NCBI RefSeq assembly: GCF_018709685.1
Contig: NZ_JABDHQ010000005.1
Coordinates: forward strand, 1-64,000
DNA length: 64,000 nt
Source: Akkermansia muciniphila
GTDB taxonomy: Bacteria; Verrucomicrobiota; Verrucomicrobiia; Verrucomicrobiales; Akkermansiaceae
Reading direction: 5' to 3'
In this document: piece by piece, positions 1 through 9,597 of the stretch
Layout of the letters: each line of letters opens with the position of its first letter
Numbering within the stretch: the first letter of the stretch is position 1
Notes under the pieces: generated by a model
Databases searched by the model: none
What the model was told of the DNA's origin: nothing
What the model saw: only the letters and a program-made list of their open reading frames with translations
Made by a program: the position numbers and the translations under genes

Positions 1-87
1 GGATATTTTAAACTGGACGGCGAAGAATTGAATAACATGTCTTTTTATAATAGAAAGAACGTTGAATTAACTTATTCAGTAAGATAA
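1..87 (+). CDS. C-terminal end of an unidentified protein (partial)
   Basis: The first reading frame is open from base 1 to a TAA at 85-87 and encodes 28 residues that end NVELTYSVR. The start lies outside the window. The alternating polar/hydrophobic last strand resembles the terminal beta strand of outer-membrane barrels such as TonB-dependent receptors, but these usually end in an aromatic residue, which is missing. Function cannot be assigned from this fragment. Confidence 0.45.
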   Translation, partial: GYFKLDGEELNNMSFYNRKNVELTYSVR

Positions 88-331
88 GAGAACGGAATTG
101 GGTATTGCTGTGCTTGTATTGGTTTGCGGGGGGATGGCGGCGTTTGTACAGGTAAGGGAAGGAGTATGCACGGAGCCGTCAGCAGGGGGGACGGGGGAGG
201 GGGGGCTCTGATTTTTTTCTCTCCCTGGGCTCTGTTTTTTGCCGCATTCAGGTGAATTCTTCTCCTCACGGCCTCCGCCTTTTGTTTAGCCTTGAGTTGC
301 GCGCGCGGAGTTGTTAAGATGAAAGGCAGGT

Positions 332-2854
332 ATGGCATTGGATGTGCAGGAGCATCATGCATTTGAGCATGAAGAGGAGCGCCCCCCGGTTTGGATAGGA
401 ATGGTGTGGGGTGTCGTGTCCCTGCTGGGCGGCGCGGCGCTGCTGGCGGCCATGCTGACGTTTGACGTGCGGGAAATAGGCTGGAGTTATTTAAACAAGT
501 CCGGGCACGTGGTTCCCGAAACGTCCAATGTGCTGGGGCTGGCAGGGCTGTATGCCGCGGGAATTCTTTACTGGGTGCTGGGCGGCATGGCCTGGATGCT
601 TGTCATTCTGCTGGAATGGTGGGGCTTTTACCGTCTGGCGCATCGCGGCAGACTGCCCCGCGGCGTGGTGTACGGAGGCCTGTTCCTGCTGCTGTGCGGG
701 TGCCTGTTCCTGACGGCCGGGCATGTGCCGGGAGCGGAGTGGGTGGCGCGCCACCAGGTGCAGGGTTCCGGCGGCCTGGCAGGCCATTTGCTGGGGACGC
801 TCCTGCTGCTTCCCCTGGCGGGAGCTTCTGCCGTGCTGGTGCTTTCCGGCCTGGGTTATCTGGCGGCCCTGGTTTACGCCGCGGGCATGCACCCCCGCCC
901 GTTGTTCCGCGCCGTGCTGCGTGAATGGCGCGCCTGGCGCATGAACCGGAAAGAGAAAAAGATGAAGCGGCGGTCCGACCAGCTTGCCAGGGAGGCGGCC
1001 CGCGTAAGGGCCAGCATGGAGGACGCCGCCCTGTCCGCCCCCAGGCCGGACCGGAAGAGCAGGGCTTCCTCCTCCCCCCGCCTTCAGCGCACCGGGGATG
1101 ATCTGGAGGGTTTATATAGTGAAGTCACCGCGGCTCCCCCCGTGAAGCCAGCCGCCGCGCCCGCCCGGGCCACGCGCACGCAGGGCCGCCTTCCCCTGAC
1201 GCCCAAGCCCAGGATTACCGTGGCGGAACCGGCGGAAATCAAGCCCGCGCCCAAGGAGCAGCCTTTCTCCAAACTCTCCACGCCGCCCACGGAGGAATTC
1301 CGCAATTACGAGCTTCCTCCCTTTGAACTGCTGCATTATGAGGAAAAACCGGACGGCCCCACGGAGGAAGACAAGGATGAAATGCTGGAAATCCAGCAGA
1401 AGATCATTGATACGCTGACGACATTCCGCGTGGACGTGACGCCGGGGGACATCACCCGCGGCCCGACCATCACCCGCTATGAAGTTTATCCCGCGCGCGG
1501 CGTGCGCGTGAACACCTTTGACCAGTATGCCAAGGACATTGCGCTGGCGACGAAGGCGGAAAGCGTGAACATCGTGGCGCCCATACCGGGCAAGGACACG
1601 GTGGGCATTGAAATTGTGAACCGGAAGAAGGTGGCCGTGCCCCTGCGGGAACTGCTCCAGGACCCCGGCTTCTGCTCTCCCAAGAAGAAAATACCGCTGG
1701 CTCTGGGGAAAGACGTGTACGGCCGCACCGTGATCGGGGACCTGGCCTCCATGCCCCACCTGCTGGTGGCCGGGGCCACCGGGTCCGGCAAATCCGTCTG
1801 CATCAACAGCATTATCTCCTCCATGCTCCTGAAATTCCGCCCGGATGAACTGAGGCTCATTCTGGTGGACCCCAAGGTGGTGGAAATGCAGCCTTATTCC
1901 AAGCTGCCGCACTTGATTGTGCCCGTGGTGACGGACCCCAAAAAGGTGCCCAATGCCCTGCGCTGGTGCGTGAATGAAATGGAGCACCGCTACCACTGCT
2001 TCGCCAAGGTGGGCGTGCGCAACTTTGAAGCCTTCAACAAGCGTCCGCCGGACGCGCCTGCGGAAGAACCTGAAGAGCCGGAAAACGGGGAGGGGGACGA
2101 AGCGCTGGCGGAGGCCGTCGCCCGCGAATTTGAATCCCAGGGCGAATGGCCGGCGGAAGAAGATGATGAACTGGACCTGGATGACGACGGCGTCATCCCT
2201 GAACGCTTCCCCTACATCGTCATCATCATTGACGAACTTGCGGACCTGATGCAGACGGTGGGGGCGGACATTGAAACCAACATCGGCCGCCTGACCCAGA
2301 AGGCCCGCGCCGCGGGCATCCACCTCATTGTAGCCACGCAGACTCCCAGAAGGCAGGTGGTCACCGGAACCATCAAGGCCAACATACCCACGCGCATCGC
2401 CTTCCAGGTGGCCAGCGGCACGGACAGCCGCGTGATTCTGGACAGGCAGGGCGCGGAAAAACTGGTGGGCAAGGGGGACCTGCTTTACCTGCCGCCGGGT
2501 TCCGCCCAGGTGGAGCGGGCGCAGGGCGCCTTCATTTCTGATGATGAGGTGGAAGCCCTGGTGGCCCACTGCGCCTCCCAGGCCAGGCAGAAATTCCATG
2601 AAGAGGTGCAGAAATCCCTGGAAGAGCCTTCCCACGGAGGGGCGGACAGCCCGCTGGATGACGCGGAGGAGGAATGCTACTCCAAATGCCTGGAAGTGGC
2701 CCTCATTGAGCGCAAGGTGAGCACGTCCCTGCTCCAGCGGCGCTTGAGCATCGGGTACGGGCGTGCGGCCCGCATGATGGATTTGCTGGAATCACGTGGA
2801 ATCATTGCGCCTGCGGACAACACCAACCGTCCGCGCAAGGTGCTGGTGGAATAA
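332..2854 (+). CDS. ftsK: DNA translocase FtsK/SpoIIIE
   Basis: Septum-located DNA pump that clears chromosome ends during division and assists dimer resolution. The 840 residues show an N-terminal membrane domain with several hydrophobic helices (about 20-185), a basic and proline-rich linker (about 200-330), then the RecA-like motor. Walker A GATGSGKS is at 481-488 and the Walker B strand YIVIIIDELADLM is near 628. The last 70 residues form the gamma winged-helix domain (CLEVALIERKVSTSLLQRR). Between the Walker motifs is a very acidic insertion of about 45 residues (near 575-620). Length is typical for short-linker FtsK. A purine-rich GAAAGGCAGG precedes the chosen ATG. Confidence 0.97.
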   Translation: MALDVQEHHAFEHEEERPPVWIGMVWGVVSLLGGAALLAAMLTFDVREIGWSYLNKSGHVVPETSNVLGLAGLYAAGILYWVLGGMAWMLVILLEWWGFYRLAHRGRLPRGVVYGGLFLLLCGCLFLTAGHVPGAEWVARHQVQGSGGLAGHLLGTLLLLPLAGASAVLVLSGLGYLAALVYAAGMHPRPLFRAVLREWRAWRMNRKEKKMKRRSDQLAREAARVRASMEDAALSAPRPDRKSRASSSPRLQRTGDDLEGLYSEVTAAPPVKPAAAPARATRTQGRLPLTPKPRITVAEPAEIKPAPKEQPFSKLSTPPTEEFRNYELPPFELLHYEEKPDGPTEEDKDEMLEIQQKIIDTLTTFRVDVTPGDITRGPTITRYEVYPARGVRVNTFDQYAKDIALATKAESVNIVAPIPGKDTVGIEIVNRKKVAVPLRELLQDPGFCSPKKKIPLALGKDVYGRTVIGDLASMPHLLVAGATGSGKSVCINSIISSMLLKFRPDELRLILVDPKVVEMQPYSKLPHLIVPVVTDPKKVPNALRWCVNEMEHRYHCFAKVGVRNFEAFNKRPPDAPAEEPEEPENGEGDEALAEAVAREFESQGEWPAEEDDELDLDDDGVIPERFPYIVIIIDELADLMQTVGADIETNIGRLTQKARAAGIHLIVATQTPRRQVVTGTIKANIPTRIAFQVASGTDSRVILDRQGAEKLVGKGDLLYLPPGSAQVERAQGAFISDDEVEALVAHCASQARQKFHEEVQKSLEEPSHGGADSPLDDAEEECYSKCLEVALIERKVSTSLLQRRLSIGYGRAARMMDLLESRGIIAPADNTNRPRKVLVE

Positions 2855-2877
2855 ATGATAAAAAGCTGCCCCCTCCC

Positions 2878-3504
2878 ATGAAACGCTTCCTTTCCCTGCC
2901 GGTCCTGGCGGCGTGCGCTCTGCTGGCCGCCTCCTGCTCCCAGCAGGTACAGCCTGTCAAAAAGGCTCCCCGGCCCCCGGTGTACGTGGGGAAGGTGGAG
3001 CAGGTGTACCGCAGCCATAACTATGTGCTGATTGCGCTGGCCGGGAAGATTTATGAGCCGGGCACCGTGCTGATCTCCCAGTCTCCGGGCCTGGAGGAAA
3101 ACCGGAGGGTGGCCAACCTGGTCGTGACGGAGGAACGGCTGGGCCGGGCGCGCATTCCGGCGGACATACGCAGCGGCGCCGTGGAGGCGGGGGACCTGGT
3201 GTTTCTGTACCGCAACCTGGCCGCTCCGGAAAGCTCCGGAAAGAAGGATGACCAGGACCCGGACCATCCGGCCCCCAAACCGGATGAAGACAACAGGGAC
3301 ATTACCCTTCCGATTACCCCGGACAGCGGCAAGACGCCGGACGGCCTGCTGCCCATGCCCGGAGAGGAACCCGCGCCTGACTCCGCGGAGCAGGAGCGCA
3401 TTTCCCGGGAACGGGAAAAAATCCTGCGGGAGCTGGACAACATCCCGGGCAGGCTGGATGACCCGTGGCGCGAGGCTTTTTCCGGAAAATCGGCAGGAAA
3501 ATGA
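2878..3504 (+). CDS. Predicted lipoprotein, unknown function
   Basis: This 208-residue protein starts 23 bases after ftsK. The N terminus is a lipoprotein signal with lipobox LLAASC, the acylated Cys being residue 20. Residues 36-115 form a small beta-rich domain (VYVGKVEQVYRSHNYVLI... GDLVFLYR) resembling the C-terminal domain of FlgT-like proteins. The second half is proline- and acid-rich, ends in a charged helical stretch and is probably disordered. It may be cotranscribed with ftsK. No specific function can be given. Confidence 0.8.
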   Translation: MKRFLSLPVLAACALLAASCSQQVQPVKKAPRPPVYVGKVEQVYRSHNYVLIALAGKIYEPGTVLISQSPGLEENRRVANLVVTEERLGRARIPADIRSGAVEAGDLVFLYRNLAAPESSGKKDDQDPDHPAPKPDEDNRDITLPITPDSGKTPDGLLPMPGEEPAPDSAEQERISREREKILRELDNIPGRLDDPWREAFSGKSAGK

Positions 3505-3588
3505 TTTTTTAGATTCATTCAATAAAAGCTTGTTTTTCGGCAAGTCCCCATTAGGATAATCCCGCTTACGCAACCAGATGACTAATTT

Positions 3589-4164
3589 ATGAAATCCATC
3601 AAAGGCACAGAAACAGAAAAGAATCTCCTCAAGGCGTTTGCCGGGGAATCCGAAGCGCGCAACCGTTACACCTACTTTGCCGGTGTAGCCAAGAAGGCAG
3701 GCTACGAGCAGATTGCGGCCATCTTCCTGGAAACGGCTGACAATGAAAAGGAACATGCCAAGGTGTTTTTCAAACTGCTTAAGGACGCCTGCATTGAAGT
3801 GACCCACACCGTCTGCACGGCTCCCCTGGAATCCACGGAGGAATGCCTGCTGGCCGCCGCGGCCGGAGAGCGCGACGAATGGTCCGAAATGTACCCCACG
3901 TTTGCCGAAGTGGCGGACAGGGAAGGCTTCCCGGCCATTGCGGAAACCTTCCGCAAGATTGCCACCGTGGAACAGCACCATGAAGCCCGCTACCTGAAGC
4001 TGGCTGAAAACGTGCGCGACGGCAAGGTATTTGCCAAGGAAAAGGAAATCCAGTGGAAGTGCCGCAACTGCGGTTACGTGCACACCGGAGCCACCGCCCC
4101 CAAGGTATGCCCGGCCTGCGTGCATCCCCAGGCGTACTTTGAAGAACTGGCGGATAACTTCTAA
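3589..4164 (+). CDS. rbr: Rubrerythrin
   Basis: Non-haem di-iron peroxidase that reduces hydrogen peroxide in anaerobes. The 191 residues contain an N-terminal ferritin-like four-helix domain with the di-iron Glu/His ligands (ESEARNRY, ETADNEKEH, VEQHHEARY). The C-terminal rubredoxin-like domain has two Cys pairs (CRNC and CPAC) that bind the Fe(SCys)4 site. Length is normal for the family. It stands alone between two terminator-like regions and is probably transcribed separately. With katE and the Bat operon in this window it points to oxidant defence in an anaerobe. Confidence 0.96.
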   Translation: MKSIKGTETEKNLLKAFAGESEARNRYTYFAGVAKKAGYEQIAAIFLETADNEKEHAKVFFKLLKDACIEVTHTVCTAPLESTEECLLAAAAGERDEWSEMYPTFAEVADREGFPAIAETFRKIATVEQHHEARYLKLAENVRDGKVFAKEKEIQWKCRNCGYVHTGATAPKVCPACVHPQAYFEELADNF

Positions 4165-4189
4165 TCCTCCTTTCTCCAAGAACTTGATT

Positions 4190-4234
4190 GGGGCCGGTTT
4201 CACGAGCTGATCGTGTGATCGGTCCCGCTTTTTT
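4190..4234 (+). terminator. Rho-independent terminator after rubrerythrin
   Basis: GGGGCCG pairs with CGGTCCC (one G-U), and inside it CACGA pairs with TCGTG around a 5-base loop. The hairpin is followed by a run of six T. It lies between the rubrerythrin stop and the ccsBA start. Confidence 0.8.
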
Positions 4235-4255
4235 ACATACGGACGCATTACACTG

Positions 4256-6907
4256 ATGGACGGGAAGCACACGGATACGAAATGGAGGGACTATGGCCGG
4301 CGGCTCTGGAAATTTGCCGGAAGCTACGGGCTGGGCATCGCCCTGATGCTGATACTGCTGGTGCTTACGTTTGCCGGCACGCTGCATCAGGTGCGCCTGT
4401 CCTCCTCCATGGGATCGGAAGCCGCCATAGAATCCTTCTTCGGCGCGCCGTATGTGCTGATTCCCCTGGGCGGGGAGCACTCCCTCATCTCCCTCCCGCT
4501 GCCCGGCATGGGCGTCACGTGCACCCTTCTGTTCATTAACCTGCTCATAGGCGGCATGTTCCGCGTCAGGTGGACGTGGAAGCACGCGGGCATTCTGGTG
4601 GCCCATGGCGGCATTTTGCTGCTGCTGGCCGGCATCATGCTTGGCAATAAAATGACGGTGGCCGTGGACCAGGTGGAACTGCCCCAGGGGGACCGCGTGC
4701 ATGAGCAGGCCCTGCCGTTTGACCTGCGCCTGAACCGCTTTGTGCCGGAATTCTATCCCGGCACCTCCAAGCCCAAATCCTATGAATCCCAGGTAACCGT
4801 CTTTCCGGAATCCGGAGGCCAGTATGACGCCGTCATCCGCATGAATGAGCCGCTGCGCCTCTCCGGCTGGACGCTGTACCAGATGAGCTGGGGGCAGGAC
4901 TCCCTGCACCCCGGCAGGCTCATCTCCATTCTCCGCGCCTCGCACAACCCTCTGGAGCAAATGCCCAAATGGTCCTCCTACATTATTGCGGCGGGGTTGC
5001 TGTGGCATTTTAGCTTCGTCTTCGGAAGATACCTGCGCCGCAAGCCGGGGCAGGTTCCCGCAGGGACGGAGGCAGCCGGGGAACAGCCGGAACCGCCCGT
5101 TCCCGGCGGAAGACGCCGCCTGCGGCTGGTAGGCGTTTGCGTGCTGGTGGCCGCCATCTTCGGAATCGGCATGCTGGCGGCCAGGCCTGCCGCCCATCCG
5201 GTTGAAGTGAAGAACTATGCGCCCTGGTCCTCCTTCCTGGTGGAACGCGCCGGGGGAATGGCCGTGCAGGACGGAGGCCGGCTGAAGCCCGTCTCCACGT
5301 ATGCGGGCTTCCATCTGCTCCGGACGCTGGGCAAAAGAAGCTTCTCCATCAATACGCCGGAGGGGAAAAAGAAGCTCTCCCCGGTGGAATGGATGCTGGA
5401 CTGCATGTTCCGCCCGGAACTGGCGGAGCAGTACCCCGTTTTTCTGGTTAACCGGGAAGAGGTGGTCACGCAGCTGCACCTGCCTGGCCAGGCGGACAAG
5501 CGTAAAAAATACTCCTACGCGCAGATTGCGGAACGCTGGCAGGAAATGACCCGTGCCGTCCGGGAAATCCGGATGCTGGGGGAAGGAAACCTCACGGAGG
5601 CCCAGAAGGAAATCCTGGCCCTTTCCCGCAACTTTGACGTGGTGCGGGGGTGGATGCTCGGCTCACGGATCATGCTGGAAGACCCCGCTGCCATGGAGCG
5701 GATGGAATTCCCCCGCTGGTTCCCCGCCGGAAACCACGATGGGGAACGCCTGTGGACGGCTGCCCCGGACAAATCCACCGGGGCCTTTCTGGCCATGGCC
5801 TCCCTGCTGGAGCGCAAGGCCATGGGCATGGAAGGGAAGGAAGCGTCAGGACTGAGGATGAAGGCGGAAGGGCTGCTGCTGGAAAAACTGGCGCAGCCCA
5901 ATGAAGCCGCCTCCGCCGGGGAGCGGCACAGCCTGGAAAGGGAAATCTTCTACTACCGCCTGGACCCGCTTTACGTCTCCCTGGCCGTCTTTGTGGCGGC
6001 GTTCGTGTGCCTGCTGGTCTGCGCCCTTTTCCGGCCTTCCGCCGGCGCTCCGCTCTGGCGGCGCTTCCTGCGGCCCAGCGGGTTCAGCCTGGCGTGGCTG
6101 CTGGGAGCGGCGGGAACCGGCGTGCTGGCGGCGGGCCTGGCCATCCGCGTGATGATCACCATGAGATCCCCGGTGGGCAACACGTATGAAACCATCGCCT
6201 TCATCGCCTGCATGGGCGTGCTCTGCGCCCTGGTGGCGGAGCTGTTCAGCAAAAAGGGCATCGTGCTGGCGGCGGGGCTGCTGCTGGGGGCGCTCTCCTG
6301 CCAGATGGGCATTCTGTATGAATCCTCCCAGGCGGTGGACCACATGGACCCGCTGGTAGCTATCTTGCGCTCCAACTTCCTGCTCTCCACCCATGTTATC
6401 ACCATTGTGCTGGGGTATGCGGCGGGACTGCTGGCGGCGGTGCTCTCCCATGTGTACCTGCTGGCCTCCCCCCTGCGCCTGATCGGCAGGAAAACGGAAC
6501 TGTCCCTGGACCGCATGGCTTACGGCATCCTGTGCTTCTCCCTGGTATTCACGCTGGTGGGAACGGTTTTCGGCGGCATCTGGGGCAATGAATCCTGGGG
6601 GCGCTTCTGGGGATGGGACCCCAAGGAAAACGGGGCGCTGATGATTGTGCTGTGGCAATTGATCGTGCTGCATGCGCGCAAGGCCGGGTGGCTCTCCCCC
6701 TGGCTGCTCCACTTCAGCAACGTGGTGGGCGGCGTCATCATCGCCTTTGCCTGGTGGGGCGTCAACATGCTGGGCGTGGGGCTGCACTCCTACGGCTTCA
6801 CCTCCGGGCGGGACGCCCTGGACGTCTTCTACTGGTCTGAGGCCGTCCTGTGCGTTCTCTTCATCATCCTGCACTACCGCGCGCTCCGGCGCGTGGAAAT
6901 CAGGTAA
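4256..6907 (+). CDS. ccsBA: Cytochrome c biogenesis protein, ResB-CcsA (CcsBA) fusion
   Basis: System II cytochrome c synthase: it exports haem across the inner membrane and attaches it to CxxCH apocytochromes. The 883 residues hold a ResB/Ccs1-like N-terminal half (membrane helices near 15-40, 80-100, 105-125 and 240-260), a long periplasmic section (about 320-560), and a CcsA half with about eight helices. The haem-handling WWD motif (WGNESWGRFWGWDPKE) is near residue 776. The flanking periplasmic His residues sit in STHVITIV (near 711) and in LHSYGF (near 843). Fused CcsBA proteins of this size are known in epsilonproteobacteria and Bacteroidota. The start has no obvious Shine-Dalgarno. 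Confidence 0.93.
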   Translation: MDGKHTDTKWRDYGRRLWKFAGSYGLGIALMLILLVLTFAGTLHQVRLSSSMGSEAAIESFFGAPYVLIPLGGEHSLISLPLPGMGVTCTLLFINLLIGGMFRVRWTWKHAGILVAHGGILLLLAGIMLGNKMTVAVDQVELPQGDRVHEQALPFDLRLNRFVPEFYPGTSKPKSYESQVTVFPESGGQYDAVIRMNEPLRLSGWTLYQMSWGQDSLHPGRLISILRASHNPLEQMPKWSSYIIAAGLLWHFSFVFGRYLRRKPGQVPAGTEAAGEQPEPPVPGGRRRLRLVGVCVLVAAIFGIGMLAARPAAHPVEVKNYAPWSSFLVERAGGMAVQDGGRLKPVSTYAGFHLLRTLGKRSFSINTPEGKKKLSPVEWMLDCMFRPELAEQYPVFLVNREEVVTQLHLPGQADKRKKYSYAQIAERWQEMTRAVREIRMLGEGNLTEAQKEILALSRNFDVVRGWMLGSRIMLEDPAAMERMEFPRWFPAGNHDGERLWTAAPDKSTGAFLAMASLLERKAMGMEGKEASGLRMKAEGLLLEKLAQPNEAASAGERHSLEREIFYYRLDPLYVSLAVFVAAFVCLLVCALFRPSAGAPLWRRFLRPSGFSLAWLLGAAGTGVLAAGLAIRVMITMRSPVGNTYETIAFIACMGVLCALVAELFSKKGIVLAAGLLLGALSCQMGILYESSQAVDHMDPLVAILRSNFLLSTHVITIVLGYAAGLLAAVLSHVYLLASPLRLIGRKTELSLDRMAYGILCFSLVFTLVGTVFGGIWGNESWGRFWGWDPKENGALMIVLWQLIVLHARKAGWLSPWLLHFSNVVGGVIIAFAWWGVNMLGVGLHSYGFTSGRDALDVFYWSEAVLCVLFIILHYRALRRVEIR

Positions 6908-7102
6908 GAGGCGCGGAAAAGCCGGAAATGATCTGGAAATAACCCGGGGGCACGGGCAGCGAACAGGGCCCATGCCCGTTGCCTGTTCCGGGAATCTTCC
7001 GGGTCAGGCCGGATGGGGCATGTGGGGAGGGGAAGGGAACGCACTTTTCTCATTTTCTCCTTGCCGTTCCCGGTTCCCCGGTATATATTCCCGCTACCTC
7101 AT

Positions 7103-7177
7103 GCACGGATAGCTCAGTGGTAGAGCGGCTGTTTTACACGCAGTTGGTCGGGGGTTCGAATCCCTCTCCGTGTACCA
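7103..7177 (+). tRNA. tRNA-Val (UAC)
   Basis: Acceptor GCACGGA pairs with TCCGTGT (first pair G-U), followed by A and an encoded CCA. The D arm is GCTC-AGTGGTA-GAGC and the T loop is TTCGAAT. The seven-base anticodon loop TTTACAC gives anticodon TAC (valine). It borders the AT-rich island that begins at about 7.2 kb. Confidence 0.95.
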
Positions 7178-7182
7178 CTAAT

Positions 7183-7220
7183 AAACCCCGCAAGCTTAAC
7201 GGCTTGCGGGGTTTTCTTTT
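7183..7220. terminator. Strong hairpin terminator after tRNA-Val
   Basis: A 13-bp perfect stem (AAACCCCGCAAGC with GCTTGCGGGGTTT) around a 6-base loop is followed by TTTTCTTTT. A-rich sequence on the other side means it could also work for the opposite strand. Confidence 0.85.
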
Positions 7221-7477
7221 GTGGGTGGTTTAATAAATATATGAATACTTTCGGTGTGCTAATATTAAGAAACGGGGTTTCAAGTTGATATTCAAAATAT
7301 ACGGTTTGTAATAATTAGTCCCTTTTCCACATCAGAAAACAGGGACTAGTATAGCTTGGCTATAAGCTTCCATCTAATACGTGTACTTTGTATTAATGCT
7401 TCAAAGATAGAACTACATCTACCTTTGTTGGATTGTTTTGTTACCATGTGAGTATGCCGTTTATTTATAATGGTAGT

Positions 7478-9169
7478 TCATGATGCCTTTTGCGTAATTT
7501 TAATGATTTTGGAAGCTCGCCGGTTGCTTAGTCCTGTTAGTACATAACACCAACGTTCCTTCCCAGTTTCGTTCGGATCAACAATAATATCTCTGGGACC
7601 ACTGTTGTCTTTATGTACAGAGAATTGTGATAGGTGAACCCATTCTGCAAGACTGATAATCGCGCCACCCCAGCCATAATCCAAACGATTCTCTCCATCG
7701 CAATTAACATCCCCTGTGATTGTTCCACCCGCCGGTTCGATATTATAAGCGGTTTCAAAACTATCCTCCCAATTGGAAGGTTCCACCCTCTTTAAATTGT
7801 ACATTTTACACAATATAGCCTCCTCAAAGGTTGATTCTTCAGTGTTTACGTGTCCGGAATGTGTTCGGATAATAGCTTTAGATGTTATACCATCAACAGC
7901 GGCAGTAGTTGAACCTCCTCCGTACATATAAGGTTTACCGAGACAGTGTACGTCAGCATATCCTAATAGGTTGTACTCCTTAGAAGCAGGTAATGCGAGA
8001 CTGACGCTATAACGCCAACGATAAGGGATAATATCACTTCCATAATCAGGATCATGATCTGGTGTATCATGGATGCCCCATGTGGTATGCAATGGAAAAT
8101 AAGTTCTGTCCCAAAGTATCGCGGCAAGTACAGGTTTATGGACAGTTACGTTATAGGCGATTAGCACCGGAAGATTATTGCCACAGTAGTTTTTCCCGAT
8201 CAGCGTCCAGATACATGAATTATGAGCATACCCAATACCCCATCCATTAACGTCAGGAATTGATAAATGCAAAGCCCAGGGAGCCTCGTCCCACGTACTT
8301 GGAGTTCCGGATGCACCGCCTTGAATAATGGAGGACGAATTGCTAGACCCAAAGTGTACAACACACTTAGCGGGACATTCGACGTGAATCCAATGAGAGT
8401 TGCTCCCATCATCTTTATGTCCTTCCCCATTGATTTGCGTCAAAACTCCTTTTTGAGGAATGGCAGACGCATTTGTCCAACAGCCTCCTACGTGATAATC
8501 TGCTTGAGAGGAGGACCCAAAAAAAGAGTCGTAAACCGACTGCATGCGGATAATGGCTTGGGTACTTCTCAACGTTTGTAACGATGTATCAGCACTTTCA
8601 AGTGTGGTTTTCTGTGTTGAACCGCTAATCATGAGAGAACCTTTGAATGTTTCGGTTCCCGCGTGGGTGTTCCCGCCCGTGAAATTGTTGTTACCATTAA
8701 TAGTAGCAAGATTGGCTGGAGCGGTCGTATTCCACCTATTCCTTTCCTGAGCAGTGATATGAACCGTAGAGTCGTTTTTATGAGTATTGAAGGTGTCTGT
8801 ACTCACCTTGGAACTAAGTTCAGAAGAATCGACTTTCGCATTCCAGGTGATACGTTCTTCTTCCGTGATGTGCACAGTCGTGTTCTCCGTATGCTCGTCG
8901 AGTCCATCCTGCGTAGCCGCCACCACACCCTTCGTGGTACGGGCGTTCCATTTCTCGCGCTCTTCTTGTGACACATGAACTGTAGGGTCGGTTTCATGGG
9001 CCGTGAACGTGCCCGTATCCACCTTGCCGGCAAGAGCAGAAGCATCCGCCTTGGCGTTCCAGGTGTTACGTTCCTCCTCCGTAAGATGCACTGTCGCATT
9101 TTCGGAGTGTTCGGTTACTTCATCACGGGATGCCAGAGTGACCCCGTTGAGAATATTAGTAGTATTCAT
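7478..9169 (-). CDS. Tail-fibre-like His-repeat protein B
   Basis: The 563-residue protein begins MNTTNILNGVTLASR and has four tandem copies, about 37-40 residues apart, of a motif with consensus H-x4-T-V-H-[ILV]-T-x-x-E-R-x-x-W-N in residues 20-165. The rest is Gly/Asn/Trp-rich and beta-like, as in phage tail fibres and receptor-binding tips. It has no signal peptide. The starts MNTTNILNG, MNKITSING (380-residue gene at 9597-10739) and MNKITTVNG (gene at 42868) show the three are paralogues. Base composition is clearly more AT-rich than neighbouring genes. The tail-fibre role is inferred from architecture; there are no structural phage genes here. Confidence 0.75.
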   Translation of the reverse strand: MNTTNILNGVTLASRDEVTEHSENATVHLTEEERNTWNAKADASALAGKVDTGTFTAHETDPTVHVSQEEREKWNARTTKGVVAATQDGLDEHTENTTVHITEEERITWNAKVDSSELSSKVSTDTFNTHKNDSTVHITAQERNRWNTTAPANLATINGNNNFTGGNTHAGTETFKGSLMISGSTQKTTLESADTSLQTLRSTQAIIRMQSVYDSFFGSSSQADYHVGGCWTNASAIPQKGVLTQINGEGHKDDGSNSHWIHVECPAKCVVHFGSSNSSSIIQGGASGTPSTWDEAPWALHLSIPDVNGWGIGYAHNSCIWTLIGKNYCGNNLPVLIAYNVTVHKPVLAAILWDRTYFPLHTTWGIHDTPDHDPDYGSDIIPYRWRYSVSLALPASKEYNLLGYADVHCLGKPYMYGGGSTTAAVDGITSKAIIRTHSGHVNTEESTFEEAILCKMYNLKRVEPSNWEDSFETAYNIEPAGGTITGDVNCDGENRLDYGWGGAIISLAEWVHLSQFSVHKDNSGPRDIIVDPNETGKERWCYVLTGLSNRRASKIIKITQKAS

Positions 9170-9174
9170 GATTA

Positions 9175-9597
9175 TTATTGATTGCTAGTGTTTGTTATGA
9201 AGTAGTTGAAAAACGCCACTGCCGCCTCGTCCATCATCGTGAACTCCGAATAATCCTGACTGGTGAAAAGCCTGCGTCCTCCCCGGGCATTGACCGCCTC
9301 CACGGTTAAAACGACCGCATCCTTGGATTCCGGGGATACTTCTGCTTCCTCCGGGAGTAGGTTGACGATGACCTGGTCCAGCTGCGCCCGGACTTGGAGC
9401 GCCTTCCATTCGTCGGATAAAACGGCAACGCGTGTTACCACTTCATGGAAAGTTTCCGCCTGTGCTCCGGGAATATCATCCTGTGTGAAGCGTCGGGATT
9501 GAATGAAGCCATTCTTGTCCGGGAATACGGCCGTCAGGATAAACTTTCCCCAGTTGCCGGGTTCGGGAAACTGAAATTGTAATTGTGCTTTCATCAT
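9175..9597 (-). CDS. Island-linked 140-residue protein, unknown
   Basis: A 140-residue soluble protein lies between the two His-repeat genes. Its start overlaps the upstream stop by one base (TAATG), and it ends 5 bases before the next start, so the three are one transcription unit. It contains GFIQSRRFTQDDIPG and ends MDEAAVAFFNYFITNTSNQ. A shortened relative lies in front of the third His-repeat gene at 42723, so the pairing of this family with the tail-like proteins is conserved. A tail-assembly or chaperone-like partner role is only a guess. Confidence 0.7.
   Translation of the reverse strand: MMKAQLQFQFPEPGNWGKFILTAVFPDKNGFIQSRRFTQDDIPGAQAETFHEVVTRVAVLSDEWKALQVRAQLDQVIVNLLPEEAEVSPESKDAVVLTVEAVNARGGRRLFTSQDYSEFTMMDEAAVAFFNYFITNTSNQ

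Noticed and set aside
1112-2635. 507-residue leftward frame inside ftsK
   Set aside because: Antisense shadow of the FtsK motor domain, with no recognisable domain or ribosome site.
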